Positions 16,896-23,658 of a DNA stretch of 25,484 bases are shown piece after piece. The stretch covers positions 1 to 25,484 of the forward strand of contig JAGDBY010000039.1 in NCBI GenBank assembly GCA_017958765.1, written 5' to 3'. The first letter of the stretch is position 1. Each line of letters starts with the position of its first letter. The translations under genes were made by a program, and so were the position numbers. Source of the stretch: Bacteroidales bacterium. GTDB taxonomy: Bacteria > Bacteroidota > Bacteroidia > Bacteroidales > UBA932. The notes beneath the pieces are model-generated. The model searched no databases and was not told the DNA's origin. It saw only the letters and a program-made list of their open reading frames with translations.

Positions 16896-17753
16896 TTATG
16901 CCTCCTTATTCTCTGTCTGCTCGACCGGTTTAGGGGCCGGGAAATTAAACTTATGGATAGCTCCGGTAGGACATTCGCTGACACACTTAGTGCAGAGCTT
17001 GCACAGATTCCAGTCGATGTACGCCAGGTTGTTCTCCACTTTGATTGCGCCGAACTGGCACACTTTCTCGCATTTGCCACAGCCGATGCAGGCAGCGGTG
17101 CAAGCTTTGCGGGCAACCGCACCTTTGTCTTTGTTGACACAGATTACAGTAACCCTGCGGCCTTTCAAGCCCTTCGAGCGAATCTCTATCAGTCCTTTAG
17201 GGCAAGTAGCTGCGCAGCTTCCGCAACCGGTACATTTCTGCTCATCGACAACCGGCAGTCCCGTAGCAGGATCTATTGAGATGGCTCCGAACTTGCAGGC
17301 AGACACACAGTCACCGCATCCGAGACACCCGTATTTGCAGCCGGTATCCCCGGTGTACAGAGCAGCCTTGACTTTGCACGACTGAACTCCGTCGTAAAAA
17401 TTGGTTTTCTGGCGGTTGTCACAAGTACCGTTACAACGTACCACAGCTACTTTAGGGGCCTGTTCAGTAACAGTCTGTCCCAACACCTCGGCCACTTTCT
17501 TCATAACGTCGTTACCGCCTACAGGGCAGAACAGCGACCCTATCTCCGGCGCTTTCACCAGGCGCTGAGCGAAGTCACGACAGCCTGCGCTGCCGCATCC
17601 GCCGCAGTTTGCTCCGGGAAGGACGGCCTCTATCTCGTCAATTCTCCCGTCTTCTTCGACTTTGAACTTCTTGGCGACGAAAAAGAGAACAACCGCTATC
17701 AGAAGACCGATAACCGTCAAAGCAGCTACTGTGACATAAATGGTTGTTATCAT
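16896..17753 (-). CDS. rnfB: Rnf complex multi-cluster ferredoxin subunit RnfB
   Basis: Electron-entry subunit that accepts electrons from reduced ferredoxin, anchored by one N-terminal helix (about residues 5-27) and 285 residues long. A four-cysteine domain comes first: CGGCGSAGC starting at Cys50, with Cys76. The ferredoxin-like part then holds four CxxCxxC motifs: CLGCGDCVSAC near 143, CTGCGSCAATC at 174, CIGCGKCEKVC at 222 and CKLCTKCVSEC at 251. This is more clusters than the short proteobacterial form and matches the longer type found in anaerobes. It is first of the rnf genes, one base after the RseC-family stop, so it has no promoter of its own immediately upstream. Confidence 0.96.
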   Translation of the reverse strand: MITTIYVTVAALTVIGLLIAVVLFFVAKKFKVEEDGRIDEIEAVLPGANCGGCGSAGCRDFAQRLVKAPEIGSLFCPVGGNDVMKKVAEVLGQTVTEQAPKVAVVRCNGTCDNRQKTNFYDGVQSCKVKAALYTGDTGCKYGCLGCGDCVSACKFGAISIDPATGLPVVDEQKCTGCGSCAATCPKGLIEIRSKGLKGRRVTVICVNKDKGAVARKACTAACIGCGKCEKVCQFGAIKVENNLAYIDWNLCKLCTKCVSECPTGAIHKFNFPAPKPVEQTENKEA

Positions 17754-17754
17754 C

Positions 17755-18198
17755 CTATTTCTGTTTTTGATATTTTTCTATTGAGAATGAGTACACTCTG
17801 TTCAGCTTGCTGCGGAACAGAGCCAGTACGATATAATAGAGCGCCACGATGCCGATTGCTGAAATACCGGTCTGTAATTCAGTAAGACCCGCGACGGGCA
17901 ATAATACGATTGAGAGAATGAGTAAAACCAGCGGGAGGACGTATGCCAGAAATACCGCGCTGATACCCAGATAGGAACCGAGAATGACGTTGACCTTCTC
18001 TCCCACCTGGTAATCCTCTACCAATGAACTGATTGTATATGGGATTTCTATAACTCTGACGCTCTCTTCGGAGGCATTGCACACTCCTCTGGCATGACAG
18101 GAAGCACACGCTGACTTGTTGACAATTTCAACGGAAACCGTATCTTTTCCGATCTCGATGACAGTACCTTCGTGCTCTATCTTGTCAACCTTTTTCAT
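17755..18198 (-). CDS. RseC-family protein (SoxR-reducing system / Rnf-associated)
   Basis: Small membrane protein of 147 residues. The N-terminal domain has a cysteine motif, Cys31, Cys34 and Cys40 (SACASCHARGVC). Two hydrophobic helices (about 75-98 and 102-125) and a basic tail follow. This is the RseC layout. In gammaproteobacteria RseC is linked to reducing SoxR with an Rnf-like complex. Here it sits just ahead of rnfB with a 1-nt gap, which supports a role in Rnf assembly or electron delivery. No SoxR gene is in the window, so an Rnf accessory role is more likely than oxidative-stress sensing. Confidence 0.9.
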   Translation of the reverse strand: MKKVDKIEHEGTVIEIGKDTVSVEIVNKSACASCHARGVCNASEESVRVIEIPYTISSLVEDYQVGEKVNVILGSYLGISAVFLAYVLPLVLLILSIVLLPVAGLTELQTGISAIGIVALYYIVLALFRSKLNRVYSFSIEKYQKQK

Positions 18199-18201
18199 CT
18201 T

Positions 18202-19665
18202 CTAGTTATAAGCGGAATCATCGAATGTATCCCCGAGATCGTTGATGGCTGAGCCTTTGGTTTCAATGACAAAACCGGATTCTTCGCCATAACTGTTGGA
18301 ATCTATGAATTTTGCCTGCGACTCAATAAAACGCATCTCCACGTCACCCACGGAGCCGTTACGGTGCTTGGCAATAATAATCTTGGTCTGTCCCGGATAA
18401 TCCTCCTGGCCGTCGGCAAGCTTCGGACGGTGGATGAACATAACAATGTCGGCATCCTGCTCGATAGCTCCCGATTCACGGAGGTCGCTGAGCGGAGGAC
18501 GCTTGTTTCCACCTCTCACATCGACGTTTCGGTTAAGCTGTGACAGAGCTATGATAGGGATATTCAACTCTTTGGCTATTGCCTTGAGGTTACGTGAAAT
18601 GGCCGCTACCTCCTGCTCGCGGATGACTGATTTCATCTCGGAAGGGACGGTCATCAACTGCAGGTAGTCAATGATAATGAGCTTTACTCCCGAATTCTTC
18701 ACAAGTCTGCGTGCCTTTGAACGGAACTCGAACACTGAGATTGAAGGTGTATCGTCTATCCACAGCGGAGCGTTTGAAAGTCTCGAAATACGGTCGTTCA
18801 GGATGTTCCAGTCTTCAGGATTGTTGAACTTGTCGGCTCCTTTGATCTTGCTTGCTGCGATACCTGTCTCACTGATAAGCAGGCGGTTAGCCAGCTGCAG
18901 GTCCTTCATCTCCAAAGAGAATAGAGCAACCGGAATATTGTAGTCAACCGCCATATTACGGGCCATTGTCAGCACGAATGCGGTCTTACCTACAGACGGG
19001 CGGGCGGCCAGAATAATCAGGTCGGAAGGCTGCCAGCCGTAGGTGACCTTGTCTATTCCGCTGTAACCGCTCTTCAGTCCGCTCAGTCCGTCGGTACGTT
19101 TCTGTTTCTCTTCAATCTGGGCTATAGCCTCGCCCAAAACGTCCTGAATCTTGCTCGTCTCACGGCGCATATTGCGCTCGGTAAGGCTGAAGATAGCCTG
19201 TTGCGATTTGTCGAGCAGCTCATCTACCGACAGCGCATCCTCGAATGCGTCTTTCTGGACATTGTAGGATATTGTAATCAGCTGACGCTGAATGTATTTC
19301 TGGAGGAGAATCTTTGTGTGATACTCGATGTGGCCCGCTGCGCTGATTTTATTGCTGAGCATACTCAGGTAAGCGTATCCGCCCACTATCTCGAGCTCGT
19401 CACGTCTGGTGAGCTCGTTTGCAACGGTCAGGATGTCGACCTTGTCGTTACGGGAGGCGATGGCCGAGATAGCCTCGTATATTCTCCGGTGATTCTGATC
19501 ATAGAAGCAGTCGGGAACCAGAACATCGACCACGTCCGGGACAACGGACGGCTCAAGCATCATTGCGGCAAGAACTGCCTCCTCAATCTCGAGCGCTTGA
19601 GGCGGTTTGCGGCCCATCTCGGAAGAGAGCTGAGCCAATGTAGGATTCTGTGCTTTTCTTGCCAT
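18202..19665 (-). CDS. dnaB: Replicative DNA helicase DnaB
   Basis: Hexameric ATPase that unwinds DNA ahead of the replication fork, 487 residues. The N-terminal DnaB domain is about residues 22-125. The RecA-like ATPase domain begins near 195, with Walker A ARPSVGKT (221-228), a Walker B segment LIIIDYLQLM, and later LSQLNRNVD and GAIEQDADIVMFIHRP. No intein or insertion is seen. It lies 3 nt before the RseC-family gene, placing a replication gene in the same run as rnf. The 60-bp gap before it holds a perfect palindrome but no -7 element, so expression probably depends on promoters further upstream. Confidence 0.97.
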   Translation of the reverse strand: MARKAQNPTLAQLSSEMGRKPPQALEIEEAVLAAMMLEPSVVPDVVDVLVPDCFYDQNHRRIYEAISAIASRNDKVDILTVANELTRRDELEIVGGYAYLSMLSNKISAAGHIEYHTKILLQKYIQRQLITISYNVQKDAFEDALSVDELLDKSQQAIFSLTERNMRRETSKIQDVLGEAIAQIEEKQKRTDGLSGLKSGYSGIDKVTYGWQPSDLIILAARPSVGKTAFVLTMARNMAVDYNIPVALFSLEMKDLQLANRLLISETGIAASKIKGADKFNNPEDWNILNDRISRLSNAPLWIDDTPSISVFEFRSKARRLVKNSGVKLIIIDYLQLMTVPSEMKSVIREQEVAAISRNLKAIAKELNIPIIALSQLNRNVDVRGGNKRPPLSDLRESGAIEQDADIVMFIHRPKLADGQEDYPGQTKIIIAKHRNGSVGDVEMRFIESQAKFIDSNSYGEESGFVIETKGSAINDLGDTFDDSAYN

Positions 19666-19675
19666 TTTTTAAGCG

Positions 19676-19708
19676 TGTAGAGACGACGCAATGAGCACCG
19701 TCTCTACA
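19676..19708. repeat. REP-like perfect palindrome between the zinc-ribbon gene and dnaB
   Basis: TGTAGAGACG and CGTCTCTACA form a 10-bp perfect inverted repeat around a 13-nt loop. There is no T-run on either side, so it is not a standard terminator. Elements built on GTAGAGACG are, from memory, dispersed intergenic repeats in Bacteroidota and cyanobacteria. Only one copy is seen in this window, so its repeat nature is inferred. Confidence 0.6.
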
Positions 19709-19725
19709 TTTATGTGAATCAATAA

Positions 19726-20547
19726 TTATTCGTTTTCGAACTCAGAACCAACCAGAATACGTCCGCAGTATTCGCAGACGATGACTTTCTTGCTCTGAGC
19801 GATATCAAGCTGACGCTGAGGAGGGATCTGGTTGAAGCATCCGCCGCAGGCGCCTCTCTTGACGGTAACAACTGCCAGGTGATTCTTGGCGTTGCCTCTT
19901 ACTTTGCCGTAAGCCACCAACATTCTCTCGTCAATCTTAGCTGCCAACTCTTCTTTCTCTTTGATGAGAGCCTCTTCCTCTTTAGCAGTCTCCTCTACAA
20001 TCTGGTCGAGCTCTTTTCTCTTCTCTTCCAAATCCATCTCACGCCCTTCCATAAATGTCTTGGTCTGCTCCAGGAGAGCCTTCTTGTCAGCGATCATAAG
20101 GTTGGTCTCTCTGATCTTCTTCTCGAAAGACTCTTGATCAAGCTGCTGATATTCAATCTCTTTGCAAATAGATTCGTACTCGCGGTTGTTCTTCACGTTG
20201 TCGCGTTGCTCCTCATATTTAGCAATGAGATGCTGGCACTCTTCGATGTGAGCTCTGTATTCTACAAGAGCACTTTCTGCTGCCTTGATATCCGCTGTAG
20301 TGTTGGCGATTCTGGTCTTCAGACCTTCAACCTCGTCCTCAAGGTCTTTAACCTCGAGAGGAAGCTCTCCGTGAAGAAGATAGATTCTGTCTATTTTGGT
20401 GTCAGTCTGTTGAATCTTGTACAACGTCAGAAGTTTCTCTCTCATTGAGACACTGTCGCTGTCGGACATAGACTTAGCCGCCGATACGAAAGTTTCCTGC
20501 TGATCGATAGGTGTGACAATTGCCTTGTTAGCTTTCTTTGTTGCCAT
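19726..20547 (-). CDS. Coiled-coil protein with C4-type zinc ribbon
   Basis: Protein of 273 residues from the C4-type zinc-ribbon family commonly found next to Nif3-like genes; its function is not established. The first 30 or so residues are polar and probably flexible. A long coiled coil rich in Glu, Lys and Leu runs from about 40 to 210. The C-terminal zinc ribbon has paired cysteines, GACGGC (Cys234, Cys237) and CEYC (Cys258, Cys261), with IPPQRQLDIAQ between them. Such proteins are suspected to bind nucleic acids or act as adaptors, but this is not shown here. It follows the nif3-like gene by 7 nt, and an extra promoter may lie inside that gene's 3' end. Confidence 0.9.
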   Translation of the reverse strand: MATKKANKAIVTPIDQQETFVSAAKSMSDSDSVSMREKLLTLYKIQQTDTKIDRIYLLHGELPLEVKDLEDEVEGLKTRIANTTADIKAAESALVEYRAHIEECQHLIAKYEEQRDNVKNNREYESICKEIEYQQLDQESFEKKIRETNLMIADKKALLEQTKTFMEGREMDLEEKRKELDQIVEETAKEEEALIKEKEELAAKIDERMLVAYGKVRGNAKNHLAVVTVKRGACGGCFNQIPPQRQLDIAQSKKVIVCEYCGRILVGSEFENE

Positions 20548-20554
20548 AATTTAC

Positions 20555-21313
20555 TTAGTAGTAATATACAGGGTTATTATTATCCGATTTGAGGATTGCA
20601 AAGTTATGTATTTTTTTCGTAAGCAAGGATATAAATTTATCCACAATAAAGATTTCACTTTCCCAGTGCCCTACATCCATAATCATGAAATCTTTTTCGG
20701 TGAAAAAGTCGTGATAGGTGAAATCTCCTGCCAGGTATGCGTCTGCTCCGCACTCCATCGCACGGCAGATCAGAGATGAGCCCGAACCGCCGCACAGAGC
20801 CACTTTTTTGACCGGTCTGTCGATAGGCTTTGAAGAGCGAAGGCACTTCAGGCCGAGAACCTTTTTGACATAGGAGATAAATACTCCGGCAGGCATAGCT
20901 TGAGGCAGTTCTCCGATAATGCCCAGCCCCCCTTCATCCAAGAATCCGGCACTCTTCAGACCGAGCTTCTCCGCCAGAATCCCGCTCACGCCGTCCAAAA
21001 CCTTGTCCGCATTTGTGTGTGCAGAATAGACTACGATGTCGTTTTTAACGGCTTTGGTGAGAATCGAACCCAGATATGTGTCAGGATAAATCTTCTTTAC
21101 GCCGTGGAAAATCAGGGGATGGTGTGTGACAATCATATTCGCCCCCTTGGCCACGGCCTCGTCTATAAGTTCAGGCGTGCAGTCAAATCCGACAATGATA
21201 CCGGTCACCTCCGTCTGAGGGCTTCCCAGACAGAAACCGGAATTGTCCCACTCCTCCTGCTTGAGCAGAGGGGCGAATTCTTCGATAATATCGGCTACTT
21301 CTCTGGCTTTCAT
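20555..21313 (-). CDS. Nif3-like dinuclear metal center protein
   Basis: Member of the NIF3/YbgI family, 252 residues, the short form without the extra inserted domain seen in longer homologues. Metal-binding features are present: VTHHPLIFHG (His64, His65), YSAHTNAD near 96-103, and the C-terminal GHWESE. Family members form toroidal hexamers with two metal ions per subunit. GTP cyclohydrolase and other hydrolase roles have been proposed, but no settled reaction exists. It lies between the MerR-like and zinc-ribbon genes with short gaps, an order I recall as common in Bacteroidales. Confidence 0.93.
   Translation of the reverse strand: MKAREVADIIEEFAPLLKQEEWDNSGFCLGSPQTEVTGIIVGFDCTPELIDEAVAKGANMIVTHHPLIFHGVKKIYPDTYLGSILTKAVKNDIVVYSAHTNADKVLDGVSGILAEKLGLKSAGFLDEGGLGIIGELPQAMPAGVFISYVKKVLGLKCLRSSKPIDRPVKKVALCGGSGSSLICRAMECGADAYLAGDFTYHDFFTEKDFMIMDVGHWESEIFIVDKFISLLTKKIHNFAILKSDNNNPVYYY
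20599..20606 (-). promoter_or_regulatory. Putative internal -7 element for the zinc-ribbon gene
   Basis: The minus strand reads TAACTTTG, an exact TAnnTTTG match, with a TTG 17 nt upstream as a plausible -33 element. It lies inside the 3' end of the nif3-like gene and would give a leader of roughly 45 nt before the ATG at 20547. It may also feed dnaB and rnf. Confidence 0.5.
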
Positions 21314-21324
21314 CTTAGGGACTG

Positions 21325-21648
21325 CTACAGATTTGCTTTGATATCCACCAGTTTGGCGCGGATGGACTTGAGACGTTCCACAACTTCGGCGCGTCTGTCA
21401 CTCCCCTCCGCATTGTTGCTGAGAAGCCTCTGAACTCCCTCCAGAGTCATACCGCGGTCCTTCACGTAGTAATGGATTCTCTTGAGAACTTCCACGTCCT
21501 CAGGGGAGAAAAGGCGGTTGCCCTTGTTGTTACGGTTGGGATTAATGAACTCCGAGAACTTGTTGGACCAGAATCTGACAAGAGAGACGTTCTCTCCCAA
21601 CAAATCCGCAACTTCACCGATTGTGTAACAAATCTTTGCCATAGTCAT
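21325..21648 (-). CDS. MerR-family-like DNA-binding protein
   Basis: Small regulator of 107 residues. A MerR-type winged helix-turn-helix spans about 5-70, with YTIGEVADLLGENVSLVRFW and the wing region NRLFSPEDVEVLKRIHYYV. A short helix (about 78-105) follows, with no cysteine-rich metal-sensing or ligand domain. The minimal form suggests a constitutive or chromosomal-structure role rather than metal sensing, but targets are unknown. Two in-frame ATG codons exist (21648 and 21642); the second gives MAKICYTIGEV, closer to homologues. It sits 9 nt after the interrupted M23 gene and 11 nt before the nif3-like gene. Confidence 0.88.
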   Translation of the reverse strand: MTMAKICYTIGEVADLLGENVSLVRFWSNKFSEFINPNRNNKGNRLFSPEDVEVLKRIHYYVKDRGMTLEGVQRLLSNNAEGSDRRAEVVERLKSIRAKLVDIKANL

Positions 21649-21657
21649 TCTGTATGT

Positions 21658-22623
21658 TTAATCGAGGGATTGACCCGTATTTGTAGCGATCTGCATCATC
21701 TTAAAGTACATAGACGGGCTTAAACTTGCGAAGAAGTAGTTTATCGGGTCCATATATTCTCCGCCGCGTCTCACTTCGTAGTGAAGGGATGAGGCGAAGA
21801 CGGTGCCTGACGTCCCGACCCTGCCTATCAGCGAGCCCTGCTTGACGGTCTGGCCGCTTCTGACGAAAATGTCGCCCAGGTGGGCGTAGTAGGTCTCGAT
21901 GCCGTTGCCGTGATCGATGGTGACGGTATTTCCGAAACCCTTATTGAGCCTCTCTATCTTGACCACGGTGCCGTCGGCGGAGGCCAGTACGTCAGTGCCG
22001 AGAGGCGCCAGCAGGTCGATTCCGGTATGCATCACAAGGGTTTTGTAGTATGGATGCATCTTCATCCCGACAGAAGCTCCGGTCTGAGCCAGGGTGAAAT
22101 TCTTCACCGGTATAATAGACGGGAAATCGGTAGGGACAAAGTCTGTAGAATTGATCCTGTTGTTGATGGAATTGATGTTTCTCTTAACTGAGGAAACCTC
22201 TCTCTCAACCTCAGTGCATCATATGCCGGTCTGTTTGATCAGTTCGAATTCGTCGCTTGAGTAGAGAATCTCTGAATCGGGCAGAGAATCTGCAACCGAA
22301 ACATCTCCCATCAGCTTCGGAGGATCAGAATTGAATATCTGTCTGTAAATGGATTTATCCCTGGCATCCAGGCTCTTAACGACGTCATCCACCAAGGCCA
22401 GCTTCTCCTCCATAGCCTGAACCTCAACCTCGAGGTATTCATTCTCCTGCTGAAGCTTCTTCTCTTTGCCGTTGCTGAAGAATACGGAGAAGACTGCATA
22501 GTAGAGAATGGCGATGCCCACGCTCAGCACGACATAAACGGCCGCCTTGCCTAAAATCGCCCAAAAGGGAACTTTCTGCTCGTCGTAACTTAACTTTTCT
22601 CTATTGAAAACGAACTTTTTCAT
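21658..22623 (-). pseudogene. M23 (LytM-type) peptidase paralogue interrupted by an in-frame TGA
   Basis: Read through the stop, this is a 321-residue protein, nearly the same length as the 319-residue paralogue just upstream. The N-terminus MKKFVFNREKLSYDEQ matches that paralogue's, followed by a membrane helix (about 27-50) and a coiled coil. TGA is codon 135 (22219-22221). The same frame then continues without a shift through the linker to a full LytM domain. In that domain His199 and Asp203 (MHTGID) and His248 (YAHL) are kept, but the HxH motif reads SLHYEV, so Ser279 replaces one catalytic histidine while His281 remains. It is thus probably a catalytically dead paralogue that also has a nonsense mutation. 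Two separate products, read-through or a sequencing error remain possible. Confidence 0.8.
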
Positions 22624-22632
22624 CGCAAATCC

Positions 22633-23592
22633 CTACTTTTTAGCAAGATCAATCATCTGTTGATACTGCTCCGGGGTAAGGTCTGTAGTGAAATAGTTCC
22701 AAGGATTGACAGGATTGCCACGGTAGCGTACTTCATAGTGAAGGTGAGGACCTGTAGAACGGCCTGTGCTGCCCAGAAGGGCGATCTGCTGACCGCGGAC
22801 AACCTTCTGTCCCTCTTCTACCGTAGACTGGAGAAGGTGACCGTATCTGGTCTCATAACCGAAACCGTGGTCGATGTAGACCACATTGCCGTAGCCGTAA
22901 TAATTGTAACTCACACGGGTAACCACACCGTCACCTGTAGCATAGACAGGCTCTCCTTTCGGACCGGCGATGTCGTAACCTTCGTGGAACTTGGCGTAAT
23001 TGCCGAACGGGTCGCTTCTGTAACCGAAAGAAGAGGTAGCGTGAACTCTCGGAGAAGGACTAACCGGGTAAATAGCCGGAATGCTTGAAGCCATATCGCC
23101 TGCGCGTGAGGAGATAGCCTCGACGTCGTCAAAACTGGTGGACTGAAGATAGGCCTTCTTTGAGAGCATATCCAGCTTCATTTTTGACGAAATCAAGAAA
23201 TTGGCATTGCTGTACTTCTTCAGGTAGGAGTATCTGTCCACTCCGCCGAAGCCGGCGTTTCTCACCGAAGCAGGAATCTCATCCATACCGAGAATGAGGC
23301 GGTAGACCACGTTGTCGCGCATCTGGAGCTCGCTCAGAATATCATTCTGCTCATCCATTCTCGTATTGAGCTGCTCGACCTTGGCCATCAGCTCGGCGTT
23401 TTTATTCTGGAGAATGATGGTCTTAGGCAGATCGAATCCCAGCACGACCGTAAGCACCAGGTAATAGGCTATGAATATGACGAATCCGATGGCGAACAAG
23501 CCGAGGACTCTCTTGAATCTCTCCTTGATAGAGACTACCGACTCTTCGTAGGAGAGGGTTTCGTGATTGAAGACGTATTTTTTTCTGGCCAT
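22633..23592 (-). CDS. Membrane-anchored M23 (LytM-type) peptidoglycan endopeptidase
   Basis: Predicted zinc endopeptidase acting on peptidoglycan cross-links in the periplasm, 319 residues. A short cytoplasmic N-terminus (KYVFNHETLSYEE) is followed by one membrane helix (about 31-53), a coiled coil (about 58-95) and the LytM domain (about 186-300). Zinc and catalytic residues are intact: His203 and Asp207 in HEGYDIA, His252 in YGHLL, and His283 and His285 in HLHYEV. It is first in a long minus-strand run, 22 nt downstream of a -7 element, and is followed after 9 nt by its interrupted paralogue. It resembles the MepM/EnvC-related group in general layout. Confidence 0.94.
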   Translation of the reverse strand: MARKKYVFNHETLSYEESVVSIKERFKRVLGLFAIGFVIFIAYYLVLTVVLGFDLPKTIILQNKNAELMAKVEQLNTRMDEQNDILSELQMRDNVVYRLILGMDEIPASVRNAGFGGVDRYSYLKKYSNANFLISSKMKLDMLSKKAYLQSTSFDDVEAISSRAGDMASSIPAIYPVSPSPRVHATSSFGYRSDPFGNYAKFHEGYDIAGPKGEPVYATGDGVVTRVSYNYYGYGNVVYIDHGFGYETRYGHLLQSTVEEGQKVVRGQQIALLGSTGRSTGPHLHYEVRYRGNPVNPWNYFTTDLTPEQYQQMIDLAKK

Positions 23593-23613
23593 TTATTACC
23601 CTGTGTATCTCTG

Positions 23614-23621
23614 CAAAGTTA
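23614..23621 (-). promoter_or_regulatory. Putative -7 promoter element for the M23-to-rnf gene run
   Basis: The minus strand reads TAACTTTG, an exact TAnnTTTG match, 22 nt upstream of the M23 ATG. It is back to back with the alaS promoter. No clear -33 element is visible. Confidence 0.6.
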
Positions 23622-23641
23622 TAAAATTTAGATAAAAAAAC

Positions 23642-23649
23642 TATTTTTG
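23642..23649 (+). promoter_or_regulatory. Putative -7 promoter element for alaS
   Basis: TATTTTTG matches TAnnTTTG. It ends 9 nt before the alaS ATG at 23659, so the leader would be only a few bases. Confidence 0.5.
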
Positions 23650-23658
23650 CATATAAAT

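Noticed and set aside
19676..19708. Hairpin before dnaB as an intrinsic terminator
   Set aside because: No T-run follows on either strand, and dnaB has no visible promoter of its own just downstream. A repeat element fits better.
22107..22219. Independent re-start of translation giving a separate soluble M23 protein
   Set aside because: The overlapping ATGATG at the stop reads another frame and ends after two or three codons. The later in-frame GTG at 22107 has no ribosome-binding signal, and the continuous frame argues for one former gene.
22219..22221. TGA as a selenocysteine codon
   Set aside because: The site is in a linker of a protease family not known to use selenocysteine. A nearby stem alone is weak evidence, so I kept it only as a low-interest check.
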